Shown here: positions 21,385 to 31,988 of the stretch, piece by piece
Position numbering within the stretch: position 1 is the stretch's first letter
Layout of the letters: every line of letters begins with the position of its first letter
Assembly: GCA_022432975.1 (NCBI GenBank)
Contig: CM039512.1
Span: 7,328,858-7,392,857 of the forward strand
Direction of reading: 5' to 3'
From: Begonia masoniana
Lineage: Eukaryota > Streptophyta > Magnoliopsida > Cucurbitales > Begoniaceae
DNA: 64,000 nucleotides
Notes under the pieces: model-generated
What the model saw: the letters and a program-made list of their open reading frames with translations, nothing else
Databases searched by the model: none
Told to the model about the DNA's origin: nothing
Translations under genes and position numbers: made by a program

Positions 21385-23154
21385 TTAAAGGCCTTGGTCA
21401 ATCAAGTAATCCCCCAACCTCTCAACGACCATGTTGCACTGTCCTGGAGTGACAGGCTCTTCATAGATGCCAAAAATTAGGGCTTGTCCAGTCTTCTTAA
21501 TGGTGATTCCTCCAGATCCCTGCATCCAAACAAAAGGTTCAGGATTAATTACTCATCGCCATCCAAAATGAGCAAATAACTTACTGGTTACGTTTTGAAA
21601 GGTAAATCTAAGAAGAGTTTTCATCACGTCACAATGAATATGTGCACTAAAAGTCTCAGGCTTCGACTATGATCAAATTGAAAAATATAGAAGGTGCATA
21701 CACCTAAAATCATCAACAAAATCTGTTTAAAGGAGGGTACACTCACCTTCTTCCCACGGATGACAGCACCAGCCTCTCCTTGGATTACCATGTATTTTGC
21801 AGCCCCAAGGTGTAAACCTGTAGGAGCAAGGTGACCTGGTTCTTCAAAATCTTTGAGTATGTCAGCTATCTCCTTGGGTTTCAACTGTAAATTTAAAAGA
21901 AAGACAGAACGGAATCAGTAGTCTTACAATGGCAAATGCTTAGAAATAGAGTACATTTACGAGAAGATTAAGAAGATGCGTGTTCATTTAATGAAACTTT
22001 AAGCAAATATAGAAATAAAATGAGCCAATTACGGTAGAATTTCTGAAAAATTGCATAATTACTTGGCTTCATCAAACAAGTGTACAAATGGCTCAAGGAA
22101 GTATAACATTCACCATTTCCTAAAAGCTCATGTCTCCATAAAGTTCAGTAAGATCTTGCTAAAAGATCATATAGCACAATGAAATAGAATTGGAAATGAT
22201 ACAAAAAAAATCATTGCCGTCATGTGTAGGTAAAAGACGGAAAAACATTAAGATGGTGCCATTTGAAATGATCCCAGGAAAGCGGGAATGGTACGTATGA
22301 AAAAACTAATGAATCCAACAACACAATGGAGGTAAAAGAGAACCAATAGCTAGAAAGAAAATGCAATAGCTGTTGATAACTGAATAAATCAATTAAGTAT
22401 TGAAGAGCTTTTGTTTGAATAATTTCACATAGATGAATAAGCAGATACGATCATCTCGTTCAGGATGTAAGAGATGCAAATCCTGGTCATAACTTCCCCA
22501 ATAAAAATTATAAAGTCGATATGCAGTTGAAAGAAATAAAATCACGGATTGAAGATCTTACATTTGAAAAAAGAAAGGTTTAAAATACCAAATAAATTTG
22601 TCTCATTGCAAAGGCAGAGATAAAACTTCCCATTCAAAATAGTCAGGTCGAAATGTAGATGAATTAAGGATCGAAGAGCTTTAGTTTTTTAGAAAAAACG
22701 AATCGGACCATTTCGTTTCAAAGGCAGAGCCAAAACTTCACCGACCAAAACGATCAGGTAAAAATGTATCCGAAACAAGGATCGAAGAATAACCAAAGCA
22801 GATCATCTCATTTCAAAGGCAGAGCTAAAACTTGATCGATCAACACGATGAGGTCAAGATGTAGGTGAATCAGGATTGGAGAGCTTTAGTTTGAAAAAAT
22901 GTACATTGAAAAAACACGCGAAAGGGATCACAACGCAGGACTAAAACTTAACACCGATCAGATTAATCAATTCAAAATGCAGTTGAATTAAAGTTAGAGA
23001 ATGGGAGAGAGAGAGAGGCAGAGACCTGAGGGAAGGAAGAGCTTTGGGCCCAAACACTGCCGTCATGGCCGAGGATTGCCGCGGCGGCAAGATGCTGGCC
23101 CTGGCCATCGATTTCGCACATCAAATGTTCATCTACGTACGCCTGCCACGACAT
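21385..23154 (-). CDS. Profilin, three exons, 133 residues
   Basis: Profilin binds G-actin, poly-proline and phosphoinositides in the cytosol and controls actin assembly. Exon 1 is 23026-23154 (starts [17 protein letters not shown] and holds [15 protein letters not shown]). Exon 2 is 21747-21884 ([20 protein letters not shown], ending RGKK). Exon 3 is 21385-21519 ([20 protein letters not shown], then [19 protein letters not shown], stop TAA). All junctions are GT-AG and phase 0: 43+46+44 = 133 residues, against 131-134 in plant profilins. The N-terminal W and Y and the C-terminal LGDYL helix, which together form the poly-proline site, are present. Intron 1 is long (1141 bp), as is common in plant profilin genes, and carries degenerate tandem repeats. 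No lesion is seen. The gene looks intact. Confidence 0.97.
22440..22900 (+). repeat. Degenerate tandem repeat in profilin intron 1, about 95-110 bp
   Basis: CAAAGGCAGAG recurs at about 22609, 22719 and 22814, each followed by AAAACTT-like and GGATCGAAGAG-like segments. A fourth, older copy is suggested at 22440-22560. Confidence 0.7.
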
Positions 23155-23230
23155 TGTTATACCGTTCTCCGCCTAACCTCTTTCTTTCTCGTTGAGTTTG
23201 TTCGGCCTGGTGTAGGAGATTGTGGATGAG

Positions 23231-23262
23231 CTCCTTCCTCTTCCTCTTCCTCTTCCTCTTCC
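23231..23262 (+). repeat. (TTCCTC)n in the profilin 5' leader
   Basis: TTCCTC repeated about five times on the plus strand, which gives a GAGGAA-repeat 5' UTR in the profilin transcript. Confidence 0.85.
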
Positions 23263-23303
23263 TCTCCGCTTTCTTCTTTGAAGTTATATGCATGGAAATG
23301 GAG

Positions 23304-23311
23304 TTATATAG
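23304..23311 (-). promoter_or_regulatory. Putative profilin TATA box
   Basis: CTATATAA on the minus strand, about 150 bp upstream of the profilin ATG. This would put the start site near 23275 and the GAGGAA repeat in the leader. Inferred from position and sequence only. Confidence 0.5.
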
Positions 23312-23312
23312 G

Positions 23313-24106
23313 TATCGAAAAATTCGGAAGCGAGGCCAGAGAGTTACAGCGAGACCCAATCTTGACCGTACGTTTTGCTTGATTCAATTGGCGCCAGTCA
23401 CGCCTCCTCTATTTTCGGAATTTCTTCTTCTTTTCGTTTTCAATTTTATCTTCTTATTTCCTGAAATACCCTTGTCATTTGGATAGAATTTCAAAAACAG
23501 TAAAGATTTATTCTTAAATTCAATCCGTGCATATCATATTTCCACCCATAACATGATTTTGAATTCTGTCGATCGTGAAATTCAGCAATTTGATTAAATT
23601 CAAAATTAAGTTCAGCCATTTTGTTCCGGCCTTTCACTCTAGTTCTCTTAAGAAGGTTATGGAAATGAGAAGAAATGGCAAAGTGAAGTTACCTTCATCG
23701 CCCGGGTTAATTCCAAATACAAATAGCGGCATTCTGTTCGACTATCATCAGAGAGAAGATACCACCAATGATGCTTCGTCGAGAAATCTCTCTCGAAGAA
23801 AGACTGATAAAGGGCTATAACACATTGTTCAATTCCCTTGGGTGAATATCTCACTCCGTAGTAAATGATAGTGTGAGGCTGAACAATGTGCTATATAGCC
23901 CTTCACACGAAAGATCACCAGGCCAAGAGGCTGCCAAAGCTGTATTTGGTTAAGCTTTCCACTTTTTGCTTTTACAGTAACAAAATTTGTCCTATATAAT
24001 CTTTAATTTTGAGGAGCAAAACCACCAAAAACATAAACCAAAAAAAAAACATATTCCCTCGTTCAAATTGTGCCTCACGGTAGAACGTATCAAAGGAACT
24101 TTCAAG
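23313..24106 (+). other. Intergenic between profilin and the coiled-coil gene
   Basis: No credible gene. It contains an inverted repeat at 23811-23903 (separate entry). Reading frames at 23575-23820 show no family features. Confidence 0.5.
23811..23903 (+). repeat. Inverted repeat / hairpin with an arm of about 22 bp
   Basis: The left arm AAGGGCTATAACACATTGTT (about 23811-23830) and the right arm AACAATGTGCTATATAGCCC (about 23882-23901) are complementary except for a 2-nt bulge, with a loop of about 50 nt. It may be a relic of a foldback element, or a small-RNA-type hairpin. Confidence 0.75.
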
Positions 24107-24107
24107 C

Positions 24108-24146
<39 letters not shown>

Positions 24147-24151
24147 AGTGT
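24107..24151 (+). repeat. (TA)n(TG)n microsatellite
   Basis: About 14 bp of TA dinucleotides followed by about 30 bp of TG dinucleotides. Confidence 0.95.
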
Positions 24152-24491
24152 GTTTATCCAAGCCGAGCTATGCCCACTGTTTCGACACCAATTGACTTAA
24201 TAAAAACAACACAAAACTAAAGTAGACACAAACTAATACCGCCAAAAGGGTGATTCAAAAACTGAACTAGCAGTAGAATTTGGTCATCAAAACACAAAAA
24301 ACATGTGGTCATTGAAAATGTTTCTCATCCTACCTCCCAGTGATTCCAATGATAAACAGAGTATAAAATGGTAAAGCTAGGGAAAAAAAAAAGAAGAAAT
24401 TGCAACTGCCACTTTACCTCTCATCAAGAGAATTTCCAAGACCCTGAAGGTAGCAGCATATGACTAGTACAGGTCTGATGAAAAAGGCGGC

Positions 24492-26407
24492 TCAGAGAGA
24501 TTTGGTATCGATAACGACTTCAAATATTTTCTTCACCAGTTCAGATTCATCAACCCACAGGGAACTTTTTCGACGCAATAGTTCGTTCTTTTCTTTTTTC
24601 TTTTCTTCTCTCAACTTTTCCTTCATCCTCCAATGTTCAAGTTTTCCAGCTCTTTCTTTCAGCTGCAGTCATACCAATTAAACCCTTAGAATTACAAAAT
24701 ATCGAGCACTTCTTTCATCCCATTCACGTATAAGAGCAGAACACAAACATGCAATTGCTTGAAAAATATCAGAGAGCAAGAAAGAAATATTACTAATATA
24801 AAATTATCTAATATTTGAGTAGAATCTCATGTTATATTCCATCAAATTCACATATACATAAACGAGATAAATTCTTGAAATAGCATAATTAATGGAAAAG
24901 CTTTTTCTTCTCCAACCTCCATAAATTTAGTTTATAAAAGTACAAAGATCAATTCTATGCAAGACTTAATGTTTGTAAATACTCAAAGGGTGTCCAAGGA
25001 ATACCATTTTTCAGCTAGTTTCTGATACAACAGAAAACTAGCTCTCGATGAACTGAATCTGCCTTCACCGGAGGCAACTTATACACCACTTGGAAAACTG
25101 AAGTTTTACCATTATAACATGGTGAAATATTTTGAAAATTTTTGTTTGAACTTTTTAAGTAAAGCATTATTAGAAACAAGAAATAATACATCAATGCTTA
25201 AGAATATCTAAATGGTTGCTTTCATCATTTATTAACTAATTTATATTGCGTATATGGATTGGTTATCATGGGGAAATATTTCAATAAAATTAGTTTATTC
25301 TGAAATTTCTATAAAATTGGGTTTCAATAAGCAGTGCTACTGCGTTCTGATAAGTACAATTTCAATTCTTCAAATGCTCAGTGATTTAAATCAAACTTTT
25401 AATTATCATGCTCTAAACAAATATGTATATTGGAAACATCTGACATGTCAATCAAAGATATTTTCTCATTTCTAGTACCAAGATAAATAAGATGAAAACA
25501 TACTGATAGAGCTTCATGTCTAATTGTCTTATTTACTCAAAACTGAAATAGAAGATCATCTAAAGTGCTTAACAATTGTGCTACTTACCCCCAATTTCGT
25601 AAGAGCAGGTCTTATTTCAAATATTATGCTGATAAGTATATTGGAAAAATGCTACATATACACTCAAATCATGCATTCCTGATGTGTCGTGTTCATAATC
25701 TTCATAATTACTAGCTCAATGACTAAGGTGACACCATATCATAAAATTAAGTGTATGGATAATATTACTCTTGATTCTCAAACTTGAATTCTACATCCTA
25801 AAAACTGATATTTTCAATTTTTCTGTTACGGTTTTACACATTATCAGATGAAAGCAGAAATGAACTCAGGCCGCCTGGAAAAACATCTATGGGCAAAAAG
25901 AAGTGAACAGTGAACCGTAGACATTGAATCTTTAATAGCTATTTCTCTCAGCAAATACCTTTCTATTTTGAAATTCGTTGTTAAAATTCGAAAACTGACA
26001 GGAAATCAAGCACTTACAATGGTTTGGCGAAGCTCTTCCTGGATCGTCTTCTGTTGTTCAGCTCGAACTTTGGCAGCTGCGTCCTTGAGCTTTTTGCGCT
26101 CCTCATTGGCAACCCTAAGAGCCTCTCTCCTGGCCTCGTCCTTCCGTTGCTTCTCGAGCCTCATGAGCTCAACCTCTTGGATGTACTCTTTACGGAGGTT
26201 TTTAACCTGTTTGGCGTAGTCTCTGCGGAGCTGAGCGAGTTTGGCTTCGGCCTCTTTAGGGTCTTTGGGGGTCTTCCAGCTGCCGATGAATTCATTGGCT
26301 TCCAAGTACTCGTGGTTACGCTGGTGGTGATTATGATGAGAAGGCCTGTTAGTTGATAAAAATCGCCTGAAATTCTTGCAGAGATTGGTGTATTTACACG
26401 ACGCCAT
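24492..26407 (-). CDS. Small basic coiled-coil protein, probably organelle-targeted
   Basis: Two exons: 26018-26407 (130 codons, ending ...EELRQTI before GTAAGTG) and 24492-24662 (after TGCAG; LKERAGKLEHWRMKEKLREE, ending IDTKSL, stop TGA). Both are phase 0, giving 186 residues. The first 30-40 residues (MASCKYTNLCKNFRRFLSTN) are basic and Ser/Thr-rich without acidic residues, as in mitochondrial presequences. The rest is almost entirely charged alpha-helix rich in Lys, Glu, Arg and Ala (about residues 50-165), a long coiled coil. The pattern resembles small organellar ribosomal subunit proteins of the mS26 kind, but this is a guess from composition and layout, and the family was not recognised with certainty. 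The gene looks intact. The intron is 1355 bp and AT-rich. Confidence 0.8.
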
Positions 26408-27410
26408 CTGCTGAGAGAGAGAGAGAGAGATTGAGAGTTGGAATATGTTCTAATGGGAAATCTTCAACGTGACATGTAGTTGAAACTATATATTCAGCAA
26501 AAGACATCTCACTGATATTTTTTCATGGATAAATTTTTTAAGTTTCATACCAAATATTAGAACATATTCAAATCCACCAAGGGGTGAGCACAGTTAGGTT
26601 TTAGAGTTGATCCAAACCAAACCGAGTAGATTCCGTTTTTAAAAATTTGAACATAAGCCAAACTGGTGGAGATATGGAACCGAATAATAATAATTACTGA
26701 GTATTGTATGAAACTTTTGGAAATTTAAATACCTTAGAATACAGCCACAAACACAAGCAAACAAACGGCAAATAGATTTAATCATACATTTTAACCATAA
26801 CACAAACATAAATACAAACAAACAATCAGGTCAGCTAAATAACCTTTCAGTCTTCAGACCAAACCAATCTTGATCCACCAGAACAATTCATCAGAGTAAA
26901 ACTAAAAAATGTCGAGGAAAAGAGATTCCTGAGCACAAGCAATTAACAACTATAACAAGACCACACTAAACTATTATCTCTGTTCTGAAATTCCACAAAG
27001 AAGATTTCAAAAATTCCAAATTTAAACTCACATGGGACTGTAGAAGCCGAATATCTTTCTAGAATTATGGATTTTACCTTGCAAAATCTCTTTTTCTCTG
27101 ACTTGCCAAGGACACCCCTAATTTTGGTGAGCGCACAAGTAATCTTGACCTCAATGAATGAGCATGCTAATCATATAAATGGATTCATCTCTGGTAATCA
27201 ATGATACCAATTATCAGAAGTTCAATGGCAAGCTAGGTTTACTGTGCACAAAAACAAAATTGCCCGAAATTACTTTGCAGAGGACTGAGGAGTTCCTCTT
27301 CAGACTTCGCTCTTGCTTTACGCGCACCAAAGGAACTGGCACCTCGCAGGACGCAGAGAAGTTCAGACTTCCCAGATTCACCGGCTTCGTCTACGGACTG
27401 AGAAGTAGGG
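26408..27410 (+). other. Intergenic, upstream of the coiled-coil gene
   Basis: A (GA)n run at 26410-26435 sits in the expected 5' leader of the coiled-coil gene. An AAGGGGTGAGCACAG stretch at 26579 and a GGACACCCCT stretch near 27110 could be the ends of an old hAT-type element, but no target duplication was found. No gene. Confidence 0.4.
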
Positions 27411-28032
27411 GTGATCGTGGTCCGGTTCGGTCCGGTTTTTGAAAAATTTAGGACCGGACCACTAAATTCGGTTTTTAATTTTTTGCACCAATAAGCAAAA
27501 AAAAATTCCCAGAGCCGGACCAGAATTCTGGTCTCGGTTCTGGTCCTCCCGTTTTTTTTTTTTTTTTTAACAGCTGCACTATAACTAATCAAACTGGTCG
27601 TGATGTTGAAAACTATTAACGAAAAGTTGCAGAGAAGAAAACTCTAGAACATACGGCGAAAGAGCAGTGGAGAGGAGAAATGCCTCCAAGAACAACGACA
27701 CAAACAAGAAATTACAGACCCAATGCACCTCCACTTAACCAACAAACCCCTAATCGAATGAGAAATCACCCAACAAATACCAAGCTACTCTCTCACATCC
27801 AGGACCATCGAAACTATGCTACCTTGCAATCCAAAAAAATTGATTCACATCCTCGTCTTCCTTCAAACACAGTATGAATAGAGAATCCTCTCCTTGATAT
27901 CCATCAAAATAAATCAAAACAAGGAACCGCCCAATCATAGCAACATAATGCAAAAATTGAAAATAAGCAACATGCCTAATTCTCTGCTATGTTAATGAAG
28001 TGAGATACTTAATTACGACAAAGAATAATAGT

Positions 28033-28300
28033 GCTGTGATATAAACACTTGACGGAATATCATCCCAAAACTAAAGAAACGAAAACCAGTAGACTACACA
28101 AATAAAATTGAAGGAAAAAAATAGCAATTAAAACAAACAAACATCGAGCTACAACAACCTATTGCTGTGATATAAACACTTGACCGAATATCAACCCACA
28201 AATCAAGAAAAGAAAACCAGTAGAGCACACAAAAAAATTTTGAATCCAGGAAAAGAATAGAAATGAAAACAAGCAAACATCAAATTACAGCAACCTATTA
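28033..28300 (+). repeat. Tandem duplication, about 131-bp unit, two diverged copies
   Basis: GCTGTGATATAAACACTTGA occurs near 28033 and 28164, and both are followed by the phrases GAAAACCAGTAGA and CAACCTATTA. Confidence 0.8.
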
Positions 28301-28329
28301 CAAAATTTGAAAATAAACAGTAGAAATTG

Positions 28330-28450
28330 ACGACACCCGAGAGAGAAGAGCCGAAGAAAAAATCCCACACTTGAGCAAATGCAAATAACGTAGATTGACA
28401 ACACTCCAGAGAGAAGAGCTGAAGAAGAAATCTCAGCCCAGAGCAAATGA
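28330..28450 (+). repeat. Tandem duplication, about 67-bp unit, two diverged copies
   Basis: GAGAGAAGAGCCGAAGAA near 28341 and GAGAGAAGAGCTGAAGAAG near 28410, each followed by GAGCAAATG. Confidence 0.75.
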
Positions 28451-28860
28451 AAAGAACACAGAAAAGAGAAAAAAATTAAAACTCAAGAGAAACGAAACCA
28501 GTTCACAACAACAGAATGAAAAAATTCACATACTCAGCAGAATCAGAGAGAAGAGACGAAGCAATACCACAATAGGTATGAAAAGTGAGAGCAGAAAATA
28601 CCTGTTGTGCGAACAGCGAGCCGGCGAGAGCGACTGGAAGAGACGGCGAGGTACAGCTACGCACGGCGAGGGCGACTGGCGACTGGCGGCTGGCGCAAGA
28701 GACACGGCGAGGCGACTGCGAGGGACACGGCGAGGCGAAGAAACAGGTAAGGCAGGAAGAAACAGAGAAGGCGAATAATTCTGTCGACTCGAAGAAGAGA
28801 AGTCTGTCGAGGACTCGAGCGAAGCGAAGAAACTGAGTTCGATTTTTAGGGCATGGGTGG

Positions 28861-29498
28861 GCAGCGGCCAGCTTAACGGTCCGATCCGGTTCTACGAAAA
28901 TTGTGTCACCAAACCCGAGACCGCATCAATAACTGCGGTTCTTGAAAACAAAACCGATATCTATTAAATTGTAAGGCAAAACCACCTAGAATCGGACCAA
29001 ACCGTTGGTCAGTGAGAAGTGAGGAGTTCATCGGGCCAGTCTCAAATCGCAATGCACTCGGGAGATCGCCCGTCGGCGGGGTAGGGTTGCTCTTTTTCTT
29101 CTTAGTTTGCAAGTCAGGATGGTCGGCGAACATGTTTTATTCTCATTTTACAGTTTTTCTAATGATTACGGTTCGGTTAATATCGGTTTGTCCTATGAGA
29201 AGAATCGGTTCGGTTTGGTTCTGTATTCTCTGGAAACCAGTCTCCGTTATCCATTCCCATTATCCTCTCTCTCTCTCTCTCTATTTTCATTTGTGTTTTT
29301 AACTTGATATTATCGTGATTGATCAAGTAAATCTCCCTCAAGATAGAGAAGAACGATTCAAATGGGTAGATTAATTAATCCAAATCAAAACGCAGGTATT
29401 TAGCTTCAGAACAGTATTATTCAACAATTTTTTCTAGATACAAGTACATGTTCTTCGGTATCATACAGACCCAAGAGAATAAACTACTAGATTACGAA
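28861..29498 (+). other. Intergenic, 3' flank of LIR1
   Basis: Contains GGTTCGG-type words at 28880-28900 and 29170-29220 and a (CT)n run at about 29266-29282. No gene. The right edge should include the LIR1 3' UTR on the minus strand. Confidence 0.4.
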
Positions 29499-30097
29499 CT
29501 ACTGGTAAACTCCTTTCTGATAATCTGACTCGCAGAATTCACCTCCAAGATCATCACAAGCCTCCCCTGGAAAAACCCTGCAGAAATCACCTTCAAATCA
29601 CACTTCTCCTTGCTCTTTATATCAAAAATTAGAATCAAAACACAGAGAATCTAAAAATGGGCGCTTAAAATTTTACGTTTTGGAATTGTTGTACTCGAGA
29701 TACTCTCTGTCTACCAACTCTGAAGCAACACTTGGTTTTTTGGCCTCTGGTTCGAGCTTTGTTTCGGGATATATTTCAGCATCGCAAGCTTCTCCTCCAA
29801 GCGTCTCGCATGCCTCTGCTGGGAAAACCCTTAAAGAAGACGACACAAGTAAGTCGATTCTTTGTTTTTCTAATTGAAAAAAAAAAAAAAAAAACCCAGA
29901 AGAGAAGGAAAATCGAATTACGAGTTGCTGGAAGTATAATCAACTGTAGAAGGATCTTGAACAGAATTAGGAGTAGCCTTGAGAGGAACGCACTGCGAAG
30001 TTCTTCCCCTGCGAATGGACCTCAGTGATCCGATGGCCGATGATTTGGGTGTGAAAATGTTAGCTGATAATGGCGCTACTGCTGCTGCTGCTTGCAT
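29499..30097 (-). CDS. LIR1: Light-regulated protein LIR1/CCL, three exons, 135 residues
   Basis: LIR1 is a chloroplast protein, light- and clock-regulated, known to bind leaf ferredoxin-NADP reductase and its thylakoid anchor. Exon 1 is 29922-30097 (MQAAAAVAPLSANIFTPKS, a Ser/Ala/Arg-rich transit peptide). Exon 2 is 29677-29829 and exon 3 is 29499-29577. All junctions are GT-AG, splitting codons after two bases each time. The diagnostic repeated motif is present twice: VFPAEACETLGGEAC at the start of exon 2 and VFPGEACDDLGGEFC at the start of exon 3. Each repeat unit therefore starts exactly at an exon. The protein ends ESDYQKGVYQ. The ATG at 30097 is preferred because it opens the transit peptide. 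An in-frame upstream start at 30148 would add an unlikely basic/His-rich extension. No lesion is seen. Length is typical of the family (about 130-140). Confidence 0.95.
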
Positions 30098-30449
30098 TTT
30101 TAGGGCTTCTCTTCTGGATATATGGCTGTGTTTGTGATTTGTGTGCATAGATATATAGCTATACTAAATATATATAGACAGAGAGGAAGAAAGATATTTA
30201 GTGGTTTGAGTAGATAAGGTTTTGACTGAAAATGTGGCGGTGAAGGCTTGGGATAAGATACCAGCTTTTGATATTTTCTCCTCCTCCCTCAAAACAATAG
30301 CAATTGGTGCAGGATCAAACTATCTTCCTTGAATTCATATAATCAATATAAGATTATTTTTTTTGACTTGAAAGCACACTATCCCCACAAACAAAATAAG
30401 AACCCAGAACTTCATCGTCAAAAAGCTAACTTTTTTACTTGCATTAGTT
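30098..30449 (-). promoter_or_regulatory. Compact LIR1 promoter region / CORYNE 3' flank
   Basis: Only 352 bp separate the CORYNE stop from the LIR1 start. The minus strand holds TATA-like CTATATATA near 30170-30178 and TAAATATCT at 30192-30200, one base off the 9-bp evening element. GATAAG I-box cores lie on the plus strand near 30213 and 30252. Such elements fit a light- and clock-controlled gene. They are matches to short words, so the regulatory role is inferred. Confidence 0.5.
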
Positions 30450-31660
30450 TCAAAAACTGTGCAATTGAGTCAGCACGAGAAGCAACTCGTCACTGGACGG
30501 CCGATCCGAGGGCGAATCCGAGAGGCAAACCACAGCGATTTTGACAGCCATTAACATCTCGTCTTCCTCACCTTCTTCCATTGTCATATTCCGATCCAAT
30601 GCTAAACTCCCCCAATTGCTTGATTCTTCAAAGATTGGATCATCCACATCTCTACTAGTTAACAAAATAGCTAATATCATCCCATAGCTAAAAATGTCAC
30701 TCTTATCAGTGTACCTGTAAACAAATGAATCTCGACCAAATGAATCCCCATTATTTTAAAGATGAAACTGCAGAAGATTGAAAAAAAAACAAGTGAAAAT
30801 GGTAGAAATTACCTGCCATTTTGGAAGCACTCTGGAGCACTATAAGCAGATGTTGTTCTACCAAAACGAGGAATGAGCTTAGCCAACCCACAATCAGCCA
30901 ACCGTGGCTCAAACTCTGCATCCAAAATAACATTTGAAGGCTTCAAATTGCAGTGCAGAATCGGAGGTTGGCATTCAAAGTGAAGATAATGGAGCCCCTT
31001 CACCAACCCAACTGCAATTCTAAGCCTAATTTCCCAGCTGAGCTGCAGCTGATTTTCTCGAACTTTTTTCATCACATCTTCGAGACTTCCGGAAGGCGCA
31101 TAATCGTAGACCAGAAATAATCGATCTTCTTCTCGAATATAAGCTCTTAAGCTCAGCAGGTTTCTATGTCTCAACCGTGCAAGTGCTTCCAGCTCTTGCT
31201 GTGCTCGCCTCTTAACTGAATTGCTCTGACCGGTCTCGAACGGTTCAAGCCGCTTGACTGCAACGGTTAAGCCATTGTCAAGAACAGTCCTCGATATCTT
31301 TCCGTTCGGGCTTGAACCGAGCAACTGGTTTTCGACTTTTAGTGCCGATTGGAGAGTCTTCGGATCGATTTTCGGTGAGAATATAACAGGGCCTCTGAGA
31401 ATTGGGGTTCTGTTTAAGTACCCGAAGAAGATCCGGACTACGAAGGCGAAAAGAACAGCCCCGGTTAACCCGATTAGCACTCCTAAAGAGATGCTGAGAA
31501 TGATTTTTCGGAAGCTGTTTTTGAAATGCGGTGAAATGTGTGGGATTGGAGGGTGGGCGGAGATAATGTGTTTGTTTGTTCTTGCTTGGCATTTCCCATC
31601 GGAGAAATGGATGGAACAAAATATAAACAGCAAGAGCAGAATGAAGGAGCATTTACTCAT
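30450..31660 (-). CDS. CRN: CORYNE-type membrane pseudokinase, two exons, 370 residues
   Basis: CORYNE pairs with CLAVATA2 at the plasma membrane and ER to relay CLE-peptide signals in meristems. It has almost no extracellular domain. Exon 1 is 30813-31660 (282 codons plus 2 bases) and exon 2 is 30450-30714, with a GT-AG intron of 98 bp. A signal-type hydrophobic start (about residues 5-20) precedes a short Pro-rich stretch and one membrane helix (about residues 52-78). Then come the marker PILRGPVIFSPKIDPKTLQS and a kinase-like domain with VAVKRL, HCNLKPSNV in place of HRDLKxxN, and DCGLAK in place of DFG, so it should be catalytically inactive. The end (DEMLMAVKIAVVCLSDSPSD, then RPSSDELLLVLTQLHSF) is typical. 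Compared with my recollection of family members, about 15 residues are missing after NWGSL in exon 2 (about 30560-30600), in frame. Confidence 0.94.
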
Positions 31661-31988
31661 CGTTATTGTCGGAGAACAATCTAACCCAGTCGTGAAAATT
31701 CCTCAACTTGCAAGGGAACCGCCATTAAAACACAAATTTGGAGCAGGGACTTCTCCAGAAAGCTTACCTGCGAAGAACCATTTCCTCTGCGATTCCTTTT
31801 GTTCTTCCTCCCTGCAAAGTTCGAATCTGGAAATTAGGATTGAAAAATGTAAAAGAAACCCACCACAGTTCACCCCGAGAATCAAACTAAGATTATTAAA
31901 GTAATGGCAACAAAAACAAGATCGAGCAGCTCGAAATATAGAAACCCATAAGTAAAGAAACCCATCTGGGTTTAACAGAGCTACCTAC
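31661..31988 (-). other. CORYNE 5' flank with a possible leader intron
   Basis: On the minus strand TTCGCAG|GTAAGC near 31769 is a good splice donor upstream of the ATG, so a 5' UTR intron is possible. No experimental support can be seen here. Confidence 0.4.

Larger units (their letters stand above)
27411..28860 (+). other. Repeat-rich intergenic region
   Basis: Begins with AGGGGTGATCG and several CCGGTTCGGTCCGG-like words, resembling plant hAT subterminal sequence. It holds a poly-T tract at about 27550-27569 and two local tandem duplications (separate entries). The GC-rich part at 28600-28790 translates to low-complexity Arg/Gly/Glu-rich frames with no family features. No gene is supported. 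Confidence 0.45.

Noticed and set aside
26579..27118. Possible hAT-type element (AGGGGTG ... CACCCCT ends)
   Set aside because: No 8-bp target duplication and only about 7 bp of inverted match, which can occur by chance.
28395..28836. Arg/Glu/Gly-rich open frames
   Set aside because: Low-complexity composition, two frames open at once, and no conserved motif.
27411..28900. Possible hAT-type element bounded by GGTTCGG-rich ends
   Set aside because: The right-hand candidate is in the same orientation as the left one, so they do not form inverted ends.
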